64,000 nt of DNA from Zygaena filipendulae (GCA_907165275.2 OU015675.1:6899501-6963500); one strand, 5' to 3'; counted from the first letter of the stretch, positions 41,530 to 53,164 are shown. Translations and numbers: made by a program. The notes: generated from the sequence alone by a model not told the origin.

Positions 41530-42340
41530 TTAAATAAATAAATAAGAAATCGACATAATACTGTCAACCAAACCGGAAATAACCGAATGGAAATGACTAT
41601 AAAATCGTGAAATTGGAATATCGGTTCCTCAAAATGGATTTCAAATTGGAACTGTAAGTTATGGAAGGTTTTGAATTTCAAATGAGAACACCAAATCATA
41701 GGAAGTTTTTGTACTTTCGTTGGGAAAAACTATAAGCAAATATTATATAAATTTAATCCCACAGCGAGGCCGCCGTCTCTAGGAAAAACAACCCTTTTTC
41801 CAATAACATCCCGAAGTTGTTTGCGTAAACGCATGGAATTGTTCATAATATTATATATTCAGTGTACTTACACACAAGTTTCGACTCTCCGACATACGAG
41901 AAAAAATATTCCAGAACAAATATTTTATGAAAGATTGCTTGGGAGATTTTACACTATCAGATATCTTTATATGGCTTATTGCCTTAAGGCTATTTAACTA
42001 ACAACGGCCCATACTTCCAACATTATCATGGGAGCCAAGAAGGTACTTGACCCTGTCTGATTTAAAAGTAATTTTATCTGTGACGGTAAATAAAAAGTAA
42101 TATAATTTTAGGTACCTATTATTTCAATTCATTTTTCTCCATTCCAGCATCAACCTAAATGAGACAATAAACACAACTACGAGTATAAATAATATTTTGC
42201 CACAAAATAAACTGAAATATAGGTATAGCCAATACATTTATGATACTTAAATAAAAATAAATCTTCTGTATTGTCATACTTACCTACATATTTTTATATC
42301 TACATTTTTAAATTTTTATTTCTAAAATAAAAATAGCTAG
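41530..42340. other. No gene seen
   Basis: AT-rich unique sequence; only incidental frames. Confidence 0.3.
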
Positions 42341-42344
42341 TGAA

Positions 42345-42420
42345 AGTGCCGTCAAAGGCGGTCCAGCCGTTTCAGAGATTAATCGGAATAAACAGAGAGA
42401 CAAACGGACAGGAAAATTAT
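42345..42420 (-). mobile_element. Helitron, subfamily C, internal fragment
   Basis: GTGAAAGTGCCGTCAAAGGC, GGTCCAGCCGTTTCAGAG, GAATAAACAGAGAGAC. Confidence 0.55.
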
Positions 42421-42839
42421 TTTACTAAGATCCCAATCACACAATTACATACTTATTTTATGAGAAAAGTGTAGACAATAACATAAAGTAGGTATAGTGT
42501 GAATGTTTTGTTTTCTTAAATCCATGCACCAGTCCTTATCACAGATAATATCCGTAGAATATGTTTTTCAGTCGCATCGTTCAGTCGTAAGCAGTCCTCC
42601 TCGTATCGTTAGGTGTAAATCCACGCCGTGCGCCCCAAAAAGTTCAACCCTTTTACACTCTCACATTACGATCATACCCAGTAAGTTTTGCGGGGTACTA
42701 TTTTCATACCATACCCTTTCAATATTTAACATTGTAACCTACAGTACGATTATACTTGACTTTCATATTGACGGATTCGTACAATATTGTGATATGAAAA
42801 CGTTTTTCGTTTTGCTATTTGTTCATTGTAAATATAGGT

Positions 42840-43535
42840 AAAGCATGGTTTAGACGAAGCCAGTAACGCTGGCGCCAGTCCTCAGACAAGCCTGGGCGGG
42901 GCTGGCCCAAGTCGTTACATTCCTGGATTATTATTGTGGTGTGAACATGTTTTACAAGTAAAGGTTTACACAAAACCAACACTGGCTGCCAATAAGACTA
43001 TCAGCCAGCGCTGGCTTGTTATTGGCCTCGAATAAACAGTTTTTCAAGGTAAGCCAGCGCTGGCTGCCAGCACTGGCGGAAATAGAGCGCCAGTCTATTT
43101 TTCTAGCCAGTGACCTCCACCTGCATACCCCTCAACCCCCTCGCCAGCGTTGCGGACACGTGTAGACGCATCTGGCGAACGTCCGTACGGTGTGCACTTT
43201 GTTTTTTTGGTTGGAATTTCTGCGACAAAACGCCGAGAAAATTCAACGAATAGGATACTTTAAAATTTGTAGCACCTGCCAGCGCAGGCTTGTCTGAGGA
43301 CTGGCGCCAGCGTTACTGGCTTCGTGTTTATGACGTGTTCACACCACAAGCAGCCAGCGCAGGCTTGTCTGAGGACTGGCGCCAGCGTTGCTGGCTTCGT
43401 GTAAACTATACTTTACGGATAAGCGCCAGGCTCGAAAAATAGGCCTGCGGTCTTGAAAAACTGTTTAGACGATGCCAATAACAAGCTAGCGCTGGACTGG
43501 CAGCCAACACTGGCTTCATTTAAACCTTGCTTTAG
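42840..43535. mobile_element. GC-rich foldback complex of GCCAGCGCTGGC palindromes
   Basis: Outer ends AAGCATGGTTTAGACGAAGC and TGGCTTCATTTAAACCTTGC are inverted repeats, flanked by TA. The inside holds many copies of CTGGCGCCAG and AGCCAGCGCTGGC, and a unit GCAGGCTTGTCTGAGGACTG twice in tandem (43283 and 43359). GC content is far above the surroundings. Confidence 0.72.
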
Positions 43536-43683
43536 ACACTTAAAACGGGATCGATGAAGAAAAGTAGTGAATAAAGTGAGCATTTAACATCGGCAACAAA
43601 CGTTTTTGGTATATTTTAAAAATATATTCATATATCGTATTTATGTAATGTATGAGTAAGAATTTTGTTTATTTTATCACATA

Positions 43684-43993
43684 CTAGCTGTGCCCCGCGG
43701 TTTCAGCTGCGTGAGCTTCGGAATTCCCGCCAGAGAACTCCAAAGCAGCCTAAATTACTCCTTAAAACATCAGCTAATTAGCAGTGAAAGTCCCGTCAAA
43801 CTCGATCCAACCGTTTCGGAGATTCACCCGCGTCAGTTTCGGAAGTCCCGCAGGATCTCTTTGTATCAGGATTAGGAATTTTAGGGATGCAGGCAGAACA
43901 ACCCGCCAAAGTTTCATCACAATCACCAATGGACCAATGGTTTAGAAACGCATAGAGGACAAACATACAAACATTGATTTTTACTTATAAAGA
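43684..43993 (-). mobile_element. Helitron, subfamily C, chimeric
   Basis: CTAGCTGTGCCCCGCGG, ATCCAACCGTTTCGGAGATT, then a second 3'-end-like block (CACCCGCGTCAGTTTCGG) and TCACAATCACCAATGG. Confidence 0.75.
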
Positions 43994-44171
43994 AGATTAT
44001 TGAGGATTGTTTTTTTCTGTATCGATGTCACTTTTTTACAATAATTACTTTTAAAGTTTTTTTTACATTAATGGGGCGAAATGACAAAAAAAACGCACGC
44101 ACGATAAGCGCGCGGGTCGCGACGGCTAGCACTAAGGACGCTTGCGGTGTTGCGTCACAATCACAAACAAT

Positions 44172-44732
44172 TATATAAGGAGCTCCAAAATTAGCTGCAA
44201 ATATTTACAGGGCTGAAAGTATACGTTATAATTTATAACAAACTAGCTGTTCCCCGCGGTTTCACCCGCGAAAATTTCGGAGGTCCCGCAGGAATTCTGG
44301 AATGCAGAGTACCTACCCTATGTCCTTCTCTGTACCCCTGACAATGTGTACCTACGTATGCAAAATTTCATGAGATTTCACCGACGTTAATTTCGGAGTT
44401 CCTGCAGGAATTCCGGGATAAAAAGTATCCTATGTCCGTTTTCTGGTTCTAAGCTACCTCCCCAACAATTTTCAGCCAAATTGATTTAGCCGTTCTTGAG
44501 TTATAAATAGTGTAACTAACACGACTTTCTTTTCTATATAAAGATAAGTTAAGAGAAAAAATAATATTAAAAATTTAGTAGTTTTTCTTTAAATTCATTT
44601 CTTTTTATGTTTTTTTTTTTATCAATTTTTTTTTTCTTTTTTATTTTATGAACGGAAACGGACCGACATTATAACGGTGTATACTTTCAACCCTGTAAAT
44701 ATTTGCAGCTGATTTTTCAGCACCTTATATAG
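44172..44732. mobile_element. Foldback element with a Helitron between the arms
   Basis: TATATAAGGAGCT and GCTGCAAATATTTACAGGG..TGAAAGTATAC at the left; GTATACTTTCAACCCTGTAA and TTTGCAGCTGATTTTTCAGC at the right. Arms are about 60 bp. The Helitron at 44243-44548 lies inside. Confidence 0.78.
44243..44548 (-). mobile_element. Helitron, chimeric, nested
   Basis: CTAGCTGTTCCCCGCGG, then a G-type part (CCCTGACAATGTG) joined to a second block GTTCCTGCAGGAATTCCGGG and an end TATATAAAGATAAGTT. Confidence 0.78.
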
Positions 44733-44734
44733 GT

Positions 44735-45765
44735 AAGTATACAAATTTTCTAAGCGCCTAAAACGCAGCTGCGCGATTTGGGCACTAGCTATATTTCGTT
44801 CACATAATATATTACTTTCTATGATGCTTATCCTAGTAATATTGCGAAAGTTCATGTGTAATGTTTGTTAGCACACATTTCCGTAGCGTCTGGTAATTTT
44901 TTTCGTGAAACTCGATATATTACTTCGATCCTAATCCGAGCTCTAAGTCGGTAATATTTGGTCCTGAAAAGCGAAAGTTCTATGTTTCCGAGAAAATGCA
45001 GAAAATTTTGTCAAAGAAAAATTGGTAGCTGATGAAGAATAGGAAAACCTATACCTACAGTAAAATCTATTTTATTATTCATGAAAAAATTATTGCTTTT
45101 AAAACAAAAGGTTTTTTAGTAAAAAAAAGTTTTAATGAGACGCGGATTGTAACCGATAAATTAACACAAAATATGGTTGTATTTGACCCACTTAAGGTTT
45201 GTATTGACGCATAAATGTTAGAAGCTGTAAGGGAAATCTGAAGATAAAACTTTATTTTGTCCTTAATAGGACTAGACTTCTATCATCGCCGACCCAACAT
45301 GCACGATAAAGATAGTCTGGTCCCCAAAGGACTTTTTCCTGGAATACCGAGCGAACGGTATATCTCTATTCTCTAGTATCGGAGCTCAACCCGCCCGTAA
45401 TCTCGCCTAATGGCCGAAGTTTGCTAGTTAACGTCAAATATCAACGATTGTTATATGGAAGACCCGCCTTCGAGCGTTGCGTGCTCGGCTGGAGTGTGCC
45501 TCAATTGTATTATAAATGGTACGGATTATTTTAGTTATGTTTTCCCCGTACTCTCGGGCTATTTTAAATCGGATAGCATTAGGATCATGATATTTTCTGT
45601 TGCAATATGCAGAAGTTCACCGAAGCAGCCTAATAAGCTGCGCGTGCGTATCCGCGTAAGAGCAACTTGTAAAGACCGCGTACTTGCTTAAAGACAGGAG
45701 GAAGAAAAAACTTAATATCTCGGCGATTTGTTTTTACATATAATTATTATTTGCGACGCACAAAA
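44735..45765. other. No named repeat; one open frame of unknown meaning
   Basis: 45455-45691 (+) is open for 78 codons (MEDPPSSVACSAGVCLN...) in a GC-balanced stretch, but has no splice or homology support. 44850-45000 looks like old repeat. Confidence 0.25.
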
Positions 45766-45767
45766 TA

Positions 45768-45848
45768 ATCCTTATTATAAATGCGAATGTAATTTTTGTT
45801 TGTTTGTTAGGCTTTTACGCCCAAACTATTCAACCGGTCATCATGTAA
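45768..45848 (+). mobile_element. Helitron, subfamily G, 5' fragment
   Basis: TCCTTATTATAAATGCGAATG, TTTTACGCCCAAACTATTC, CGGTCATCATG. Confidence 0.55.
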
Positions 45849-46204
45849 GGGTTTCTTATAATGAATACAAAATAATCAAAAAACACTGAAATTTGTTATT
45901 TTTATTCACAAAACAATTTCAAATTATCCACAGTAATTATTATCATACTATTGAAGAATGGTTTAGATAATTTTTTACCTTAAAGACGTATTTATTTATA
46001 TTTGTAAAATTTCGTTTCCATAAGCTTCTAACTTGTACCGCAGCATGGCTACATCGGTCGGACAAATTTGCGAGATTAAAACCGTTCGTAATAAAGCTTA
46101 GACAAACTATTTCAAGCACTCACAGAATCGAATCGAGCGAAAAACACCTTGCCTTCGTTATATAATTATACACATATTCATAATTACAATAATTATGTCA
46201 AACA

Positions 46205-46265
46205 TATTGAATTGAATTGAATTGAATTGAAAAACTTTATTTGACACAACACAAAGATTTACAGC
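46205..46265 (-). mobile_element. LINE 3' tail with (TTCAA)n
   Basis: ATTGAATTGAATTGAATTGA then AAAACTTTATTTGACACAAC, the complement of AATAAAGTTTTTCAATTC. Confidence 0.5.
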
Positions 46266-46423
46266 ATACGTATACAACAACACACATACATACATATACA
46301 ACAACACACATACATACATATACACAATATGTACTCGTATACATATATAGATATTATGTAAAAATTATATAGTACGATCTTGAGTCTATATTTATCAATC
46401 ACTATTTTAATTTTGCGTTTAAT

Positions 46424-46535
46424 TCAGAGTTCTCAATGAAATTTAGGGATAAAAGTACCCTGTGTTCTTTTCTGTACCTCTGAAAACGTGTATGCAAAAT
46501 TTCATGAGATCGACAGACAGACACACAAAAGTACT
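46424..46535 (-). mobile_element. Helitron, subfamily G, internal fragment
   Basis: GTTCTCAATGAAATTTAGGG, GTACCTCTGAAAACGTGTAT, GCAAAATTTCATGAG. Confidence 0.55.
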
Positions 46536-46959
46536 TTAAATTTAGCCGGTTAACCTTTTTTTTAAATATGAACATTTAAAAAAGTGTATGCAATATTATT
46601 CAGCTTGTGAAATTACATCAACCAATGCCCTCATAACACGTTCACCCGTCGGTTCGACCTTTTTGTAATTAAAACTAAATTGTGAACCTACGACTGATGC
46701 AAAAAATAACATCTTTGTATTTTGTAATATATTTTTAACACTATCTGTTAGGTAATAACTTGTTCTTTGTTTTCTTTATTACATAACTGTACCTTGCAGT
46801 TTGAACCATTTTAATTTCAAAATTCACTACTTGATAATCTAGAACGTGTTCTATTTACGTAGGTGTATAATTACACAGCAAAAAAAGAAAACAAAATGAT
46901 TTCTGTCCTACCTATATATCAAATTTTAATATAAATTTCTTGATTTGTCCTGTCCACCT

Positions 46960-47075
46960 AAAGGTTGTCTGGAAGAGATCGCTAGTAAAGCAATAAGATC
47001 ACCTTTTTTATGCCATAATTCAAAAGATTTTATGTACTAACATTTTTTTGGTGTACAATAAAGAGTTTTCTATTA
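46960..47075 (+). mobile_element. LINE 3' UTR
   Basis: AAAGGTTGTCTGGAAGAG, ATCGCTAGTAAAGC, GTGTACAATAAAGAG, then TTTTCTATT: the family of 16783-16890, sense orientation. Confidence 0.68.
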
Positions 47076-47247
47076 AATTCATTGGAACTCTCACATCTAA
47101 TATCGGGGCGACCAAGCTTCGCTCAGTAGGAAAATTTCCGTAGGGAAATTTTCTTATAGTGCCATGCGTTGTTGAGTAGCTAAGACGACACCTATCTAGT
47201 TATACTTTGAAAATAATAACATCCAATAGAAACAATGCATGCAAGGT

Positions 47248-47532
47248 ATATAAATCAAAATTCTATTAAGTCCGACAGATACATAGTAAAAAAAATAATA
47301 GACACGTATTTTTTGCTAGTTCAAATTATTTAAAAATACTTAGACAAAACGCATTAAAATTTATGCGTGGGAGGTCGCGCCGTCATAACTAAGTATAAAG
47401 TGTACCTAGGTGTGACGTCACACGGAATTTCAATTTCATGTATCGCCGTTATTTTTTGATTACGTATAAAAAAAAAATTTTTATTAATCTACAAGACGGA
47501 CTAAAAATTTAATTTTAGTCATTATGCCCATT
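47248..47532 (-). mobile_element. B element, subtype shared with 8794-9107
   Basis: AAATCAAAATTCTATTAAGT, ATAACTAAGTATAAAGTG, GTGTGACGTCACACGG, GTATCGCCGTTATTTTT. The AAGTATAAAGT.TACCTAGG segment marks a subtype with the 8.8-kb copy. Confidence 0.82.
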
Positions 47533-47699
47533 TTAATAATTATATGTATACTTACGCGATAGTGTTATGTTTTTTTGTATAAAATCACCTTTTTTGAATA
47601 AAAAAAAACTGGAACTAAATCGAATCGTAGGTTTCGTACGTTTCCAGTTACACGTGTACATAATATACACAAGAACTGTTCGTTTAAAGTTGTTTCCTC

Positions 47700-48016
47700 T
47701 TTTATTTACATGATTCTGAATATGTCGGTAAACTTATATAAAATATATATAAACCAATAATAACTTGGTAACTCCTTGACAGGGAAAAAGGAAAATAAAA
47801 ACCTATGCAGATAGAAAAACGAGCAAAAAGGTTCACTGGATCATTCAAACTTTGCCAATTTACTATGAGCCACGCGCGTGGGAATTTTCTCAGGGAACTC
47901 CCTGAAGTCGGGCAATTGATGTACGCCGCCCGGCAATGAGTTACCCTGAGGGTTAGGTTAGCATAAGTCAAGTTTTCCCCGTTAAAATGCGGCACGCCTG
48001 TTCGTAGATCATTCAA
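47700..48016. other. Open stretch, probably repeat-derived
   Basis: The minus strand is open for 104 codons, partly GC-rich (GCCGGGCGGCGTACATC). No motif recognised and no splice partner; not called as a gene. Confidence 0.25.
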
Positions 48017-48090
48017 AGTTTAAGTAGATTTCAAGGACCCATTACAACTGCCCGAATCTTTTGATAATATTTGATATCCTACTTCCTACT

Positions 48091-48288
48091 TCCTACTAAT
48101 ATTATAAATGTGAAAGTGTCGGTGTTTGGATGTTTGTTACTCAATCACCCAAAAACGGTTGAAAGGATTGGGATGAAATTTGGCATGCACGTTGTCAGGG
48201 GTACAGAGAAGGACATAGAATACTTTTATTCCAGAATTCCCGCAGGAACTCTGAAATTACCGCGGATGAATCCGTGGGGCACAGCTAG
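48091..48288 (+). mobile_element. Helitron, subfamily E
   Basis: TCCTACTAATATTATAAATG (preceded by repeated TTCCTAC), ACGTTGTCAGGGGTACAG, CCGCGGATGAATCCGTGG, CAGCTAG|T. Confidence 0.88.
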
Positions 48289-48499
48289 TAATACATATAT
48301 AAATAAAAAATAACATGATTATAAAGAAATAAAAAGTAAACAACAACATGTGGCTTGCGAGGAGTGGCTATTTAAAATTGACGCTCGTCCTTGACTCTTC
48401 CAATATCTCAACTGTTATGTTAGTATATTTATGTGATTCCTTCTAGTATGTAGGTATGTATGTAGTATATGTTATGTATTTAATTTTACTATTTAGGTA

Positions 48500-48800
48500 T
48501 ATTACTATATTTATTTATTTATTTATGATTATAGATGGGCACAGCATGGCAATGCGCATGTACTAGCCAGTTAGAGAAAAATAAACAAAAGAAAGAAAAA
48601 GGGCCGGCATGAGTACCTATAGCATCAGGGTAGGGGCTCGGCAGCAGCATCCACAATTTTATACTTAATTTTTTTAAGCTATCAGAGAATATGTCAAGGA
48701 TATCGATCTTGCGGGTAAGGCGGTTGTATAGGTAAGACAGACGGTATATATATGTGCCTATATGTATATGTGTAATGAAGTTGGAAGTCATTTGGTGCGA
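48500..48800 (-). mobile_element. LINE 3' UTR ending in (AAAT)n
   Basis: Plus strand begins ATATTTATTTATTTATTTAT; minus strand reads TGCTGCCGAGCCCCTACCC, CATGCCGGCCC, TGGCTAGTACATGCGC, then the AAAT tail. Confidence 0.55.
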
Positions 48801-48804
48801 AAGT

Positions 48805-49690
48805 TATCCAGATTCGAGTACAATTTTCTTTACCAACAAAATTCTGAGTTTCGAGTGTCCCACGCCGATCGCCGGCACGAGTTGTAACAGTCGTCCTATT
48901 ATATACCCTATATCTATTCTACTAGTACTTTTAACTTATATCTATTCTACTAGTACTATCAACTTAAAAATAATGTACAAACAATTAAGTAAAAGTTAGA
49001 TACATAAACAAACCAGATTTTGTATTAATATTTTTTGTAGTTTTGTTGGTTGATATTATGTTTGAATACTTTTTTTATGTCATTCTTGAAGAGATCCCAA
49101 AATTCGCCCTAGAGAAACTGCTAAGAAACATGTAGTATGATATAAATTTTTGTGAGAAATATAAAGCCATATTGAAGCTTTCACGAAATAAATTCCACAG
49201 AACGAAATAATATCAGAGAAAAATTATCAAGCAATATTTCCAAATTACCAAACAAATCCACCAAATTTCTTAGAGTTTAAAGAATTCCTATTTCCTTAGC
49301 GGATATAAAATATATTCTATAAACACGCTTTCTTATGCAACACTCCAGTCGAGTATATAGCTGCTCAATTCCGAGCGATGGTATTCCAATAAAATGTTAT
49401 TGAACCTCGCCTGCTATCAATAAGACGTCTCTAAATATAATAAAAAAAGCATTGTCTTGTTGTATGCCTTCAAGACGGTTAAAATAATTTTAAGACAATA
49501 TAAAATACTGAGAAAACAGCTAAAAATGTTGCTGTTTATAACTACATAAATACACAAAGAGTGTAATAAATGAGGTCATAGAGGAATTTAACCTTCCAAA
49601 TAAATTTGGCGCTCGAAAAGGGACACGTTACATTTTCTGAGATTCTCACGACGTCATCTTTTCTAACCTTATAATTTGTCTCTTTTATAG
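48805..49690. other. No supported gene
   Basis: 48840-48910 keeps a short GC-rich piece, on the minus strand GGACGACTGTTACAACTCG, possibly LINE coding. 48900-48965 has a direct repeat TATATCTATTCTACTAGTAC. Confidence 0.3.
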
Positions 49691-49694
49691 GAAA

Positions 49695-49891
49695 CTAGCT
49701 GTGCCTCGCGGTTTCACCCGCGGTAATTTAGGAGTTCCCGCGGGAATTCCGGCATAAAAAGTACCCTATGTCCTTCTCTGTACCCCTGACAACGTGCATG
49801 CCAAATTTCATCCAAATCCGTTCAGCCGTTTTTGCGTGATTGAGTAACAAACATCCACACTTTCACATTTATATACGTAATATTAGTAGGA
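49695..49891 (-). mobile_element. Helitron, subfamily E
   Basis: CTAGCTGTGCCTCGCGG, stem CGCGG..CCGCGG, CCCTGACAACGTGCATGCC, AATATTAGTAGGA|T. One of the least decayed copies. Confidence 0.92.
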
Positions 49892-49995
49892 TTATCTATT
49901 TTGTTACAGTAAAAATTGTTTATGATATATTATTATTAACCGCCATGATGGAAAAAAAATGGTTGAGTATTAAATCCAACGTATTCGTCATACGT

Positions 49996-50240
49996 ATATG
50001 GACGCAGATAAGCAATAACATGTTAACCCACAAAGCAAAGTTATTGATTCAGAACGATTTATTGAGAGTTAGAGAACGTTTTTAAATTATGTGTTTACCT
50101 TATTAAATTGTTTAAATATGTAACTAAATATTGAACATAAAAATGTTGAAACAAAATGGCGCTATAATTTTAAAACTTTAATTTACTCAAAATTTCTCCA
50201 GTGTGGGTTAACACACTATTGCTTATCTATGTCCATATGT
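49996..50240. mobile_element. MITE-like element, ATATGGAC..GATAAGCAATA ends
   Basis: ATATGGACGCAGATAAGCAA, ACATGTTAACCCACA pairs with TGTGGGTTAACACACTATTG, CTTATCTATGTCCATAT. About 245 bp. Confidence 0.65.
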
Positions 50241-50628
50241 GTGTTGGTGTAGATCTTTGCGGATTACGATTCGATAGAAAATTTGTGGATACGCTTTGTC
50301 AAAAGTTCCCGGGAGATATCAGAAATACGGTCTGACGACAACTCGAGCGGACGTGTAGGTACACAGCCGATTCATAAAATATGCAGTCAAAATCGAAGGC
50401 AAAAGCGAGTGTACATTTTATAAAAATCCTTGAAATTTTGCACGAATATTTTCTCATTTCCCCATCTGAAAATTACTTGAGCATCTTCAATTTTATTTTC
50501 CATACGAATCTCGATGTACCTATTTGCTTATTGAATTTCATTTGGCAGCGTGTCGGTAAGATTAAGGGTAACTTAATAATATCACAACAGCCATCGTTAA
50601 TGACTCAAAGAGTTGTATTTATTGTTTA

Positions 50629-50851
50629 CTAGCTTTGCCCCGCGGTTTCACCCGCGGTAATTTCGAAGTTCCCGCAGGAATTCCGAGATAAAAAGTACCC
50701 TATGTCCTTCTCTGTACCCCTGACAACGTGCATGCCAAATTTCATCCAAATCCGTTCAGCCGTTTTTGCGTGATTGAGTAACAAACATCCATACATCCAA
50801 ATATCCAAACATCCAAACATCCACCATTTTACATTTATAATATTAGTAGGA
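50629..50851 (-). mobile_element. Helitron, subfamily E
   Basis: CTAGCTTTGCCCCGCGG, GACAACGTGCATGCCAAATT, repeated ACATCCAAACATCC, AATATTAGTAGGA|T. Confidence 0.92.
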
Positions 50852-50929
50852 TTATGTTTAAAAAATTACTATGTTTAATAATTTCTTTTTTACTAGCAAC
50901 TTATAGACCTAAATATAACTATTGGTCGC

Positions 50930-51114
50930 GGTGTGTGTCTGCTGCTGCAAATGGCAGCTGACTCAGCATATGCTCAGAATGGGAACCCTATGCGCTGGTT
51001 TTCAGTCAGCACCAGCAGTCCCACGAGCGTCCCAAAGTGCGACGCAGGCGGCGGAGAAAATAAACCTCTACCTACTCCAAAATGACCGCGGGTGAAACCA
51101 CGGGGGACAGCTAG
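50930..51114 (+). mobile_element. Helitron 3' end joined to a GC-rich open segment
   Basis: 51078-51114 is a clear end (GACCGCGGGTGAAACCACGG, CAGCTAG|T). Before it, 50938-51082 is open: GRGVCLLLQMAADSAYAQ...PMRWFSVSTSSPTS, stop in the Helitron part. No usual Helitron interior is present. Confidence 0.5.
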
Positions 51115-51434
51115 TTAATCTTGAAATCGAATGATCTCGAGTAGTTTTCCGTTTTCACGTGAAATATTTTTGGCACGCCGTCAATTTGCAAAACTCACGA
51201 AACATAAATCATCCCCAAAAACTTCTCCGTAAGCTATGAGGGTAGGTAATTATGACAATTCGGGCGAGTTTTAATACATTTACCGAGTTCGTCTCGAATG
51301 ATTAATAATGGCATTATGGAATCTTTGCTAAACTTTCAAATGAGCATGTCGACGGAGCGACGTTCGCTTGGGGTTTACGTTACAAGAGTTGTAGGTATGT
51401 AGAACTAGATATTTAAATATCGAAAATATAATAT

Positions 51435-51560
51435 GAAGAAAGAAGAAAATACATTTATTTCAGCACAACACACAAGAAAAAGAAACAAACATCAACAGTG
51501 CCTAATCTAAAGAGACTTAGATAATATCTCTTGCATGCTCTGCCGAAAGGGTCACCAACT
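51435..51560 (-). mobile_element. LINE 3' tail
   Basis: GAAGAAAGAAGAAAATACAT, TTATTTCAGCACAACACAC, ATATCTCTTGCATGCTCTGC; compare 1190-1262. Confidence 0.5.
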
Positions 51561-51649
51561 CAGCATTGTAAAAAAACAATTTAGCAACAGTTTATAAAAA
51601 AAACCGAAAACACCCGCTTTTGGATTCGTCAAACCAATCAAATAAGGCG

Positions 51650-51706
51650 CAGGCTACTTTTAAATTTTGCTTAAATAAATCTTTCTTTCTTTCTTCTTTC
51701 TAAATA
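51650..51706 (+). mobile_element. LINE 3' tail with (TTTC)n
   Basis: AATTTTGCTTAAATAAATC then TTTCTTTCTTTC. Confidence 0.45.
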
Positions 51707-51709
51707 GTA

Positions 51710-52555
51710 TGGGGCGAGAAAAACCAAATAGCGCGTCACAACCACGTCTGAGCAACGGCATACTGTGTGTCCTAAATTGTGCTTTATTTCCATGCATTTA
51801 ATATGAAATTTGAATGGAATAGGAAGCCGCCCGCCCGTGTCATTTGCGTGCCTAATGCCATTTATATATGACCTGCGCCTTAACCTTGAAGGGTTTACTA
51901 ATAACCCCCGAGGAGTTCCACTATCCGCCTCTTGGCTCCATCGTCAGATCAGCTACAAGATATCAAATTATAGTTATGTCAACCGAACTACAAAAATGGT
52001 AAAAATAGTTTAATTTTGCTTTTACTTCTAAGATTTACCTAGGTACATTTTAATTATTATATTTGTTACTTACAAGTAAAACTAGTAAGAAACAAAATCA
52101 ACCAAAATCAATATGCTTGAAAAATATAAAAACTTTTAATTACTAAGTCGCAAAAAATAATTACTGCAACAAAAATTACATACTATTTACTCTGCAGAAC
52201 TACTAAACAGAGATACTATCAGAGATTTTGAATAAGGAGTTTTTTTTATTAATTACTTACATAATTATCCTCTTCTCTCTTTTGAATTGCGACACAAAAG
52301 GAAACGAGACAGAGATAAGCCAGCTTCCTTCTTCCTTTTCCCGCACATCCGTTATGAGTCTGACGCGTTGATGTCGCGCTGGGCTCATATACGAGTACTT
52401 TGAGTATTACGTCCTTAAGTATTTATTTATTTATTCTTGTATTTGGGAAGACAAAAGGTTACAATATCTGTTTTACGTATACATCATGACAACAATAATC
52501 AACCAATGAAGTCTCCACTATTACGTTAATATATTTTGGTTTCTACTATTGTAAG
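51710..52555. other. Possible TE-coding remnant, otherwise unique
   Basis: 51880-51970, CTTGAAGGGTTTACTAATAAC, CCCCGAGGAGTTCC and CTTGGCTCCATCGTCAG, reads like an old transposon segment. No gene model supported. Confidence 0.3.
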
Positions 52556-52579
52556 TATAAATGTACAAGTATAGAAGCG

Positions 52580-52850
52580 GCTGAAAATACTAAAGCTCGC
52601 AAATACAGGGGTCTGGGCCCTGAATATGATTTTGTCACATTTGGTGTCGAGACCCTTGGTCCATGGGGTCCTAACGCTATAAGGCTTTTTAAGGAAATAG
52701 CAAAAAGGTTAGTCGACATCACAGGAGACCGAAGAGCTGGCAGCTACCTCGGATAAAGAATTAGCCTAGCTATCCAAAGGGGGAACGCTGCCAGTATCTT
52801 CGGAACCTTGCCTAAAGGAACTTCTTTTAATAATATATTTTAGATCTGTC
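52580..52850 (+). pseudogene. LINE ORF2 C-terminal fragment
   Basis: AENTKARKYRGLGPEYDFV, TFGVETLGPWGPNAIRLF, LVDITGDRRAGSYLG, stop, RISLAIQRGNAASIFGTLP. This is the C-terminal ...Y.F.P.avET.G.WG....L...iG.R......gD.ra...L.QRiSvaiQrGNAaS..G..P segment of lepidopteran non-LTR retrotransposon ORF2. The stop is a Gln codon (CAA) turned to TAA. No RT domain is left. Confidence 0.78.
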
Positions 52851-52872
52851 TTTTATAATGTTTGAGTATAAT

Positions 52873-53164
52873 AGGGATGTTGACTACTATTGAAAATCAA
52901 AATTCTAATTAGTCCGTCAGTTAGAAAATAAAAAAACAATAGACACGTATTTTTTGCTTTTTTAAATAAATTAAAATATACAGAGATAAAGCGCATTAAA
53001 GTTTAGGATGAGGAGGTCGTGACGTCACTAACCGCAAAACCGCCATACAAATAGTCAGAATAGTGACGTCACGCGATTACGTGAAAAAAGAAAAAATACG
53101 TGTCCAATATTTTTTAATAATCTACAAGACGGACTAAAAAATAAAAATTAGTCAACATGGTCAT
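52873..53164 (-). mobile_element. B element with a short deletion
   Basis: GGGATGTTGACTACTATTG ... GTCAACATGG. Both octamers present (near 53020 and 53064); the block ATTTCAACTCAATATATCGC is missing. Confidence 0.85.

Noticed and set aside
41397..41699. Leu/Ile/Tyr-rich frame resembling a membrane protein
   Set aside because: Translation of the (AAAT)n tail of a LINE on the opposite strand.
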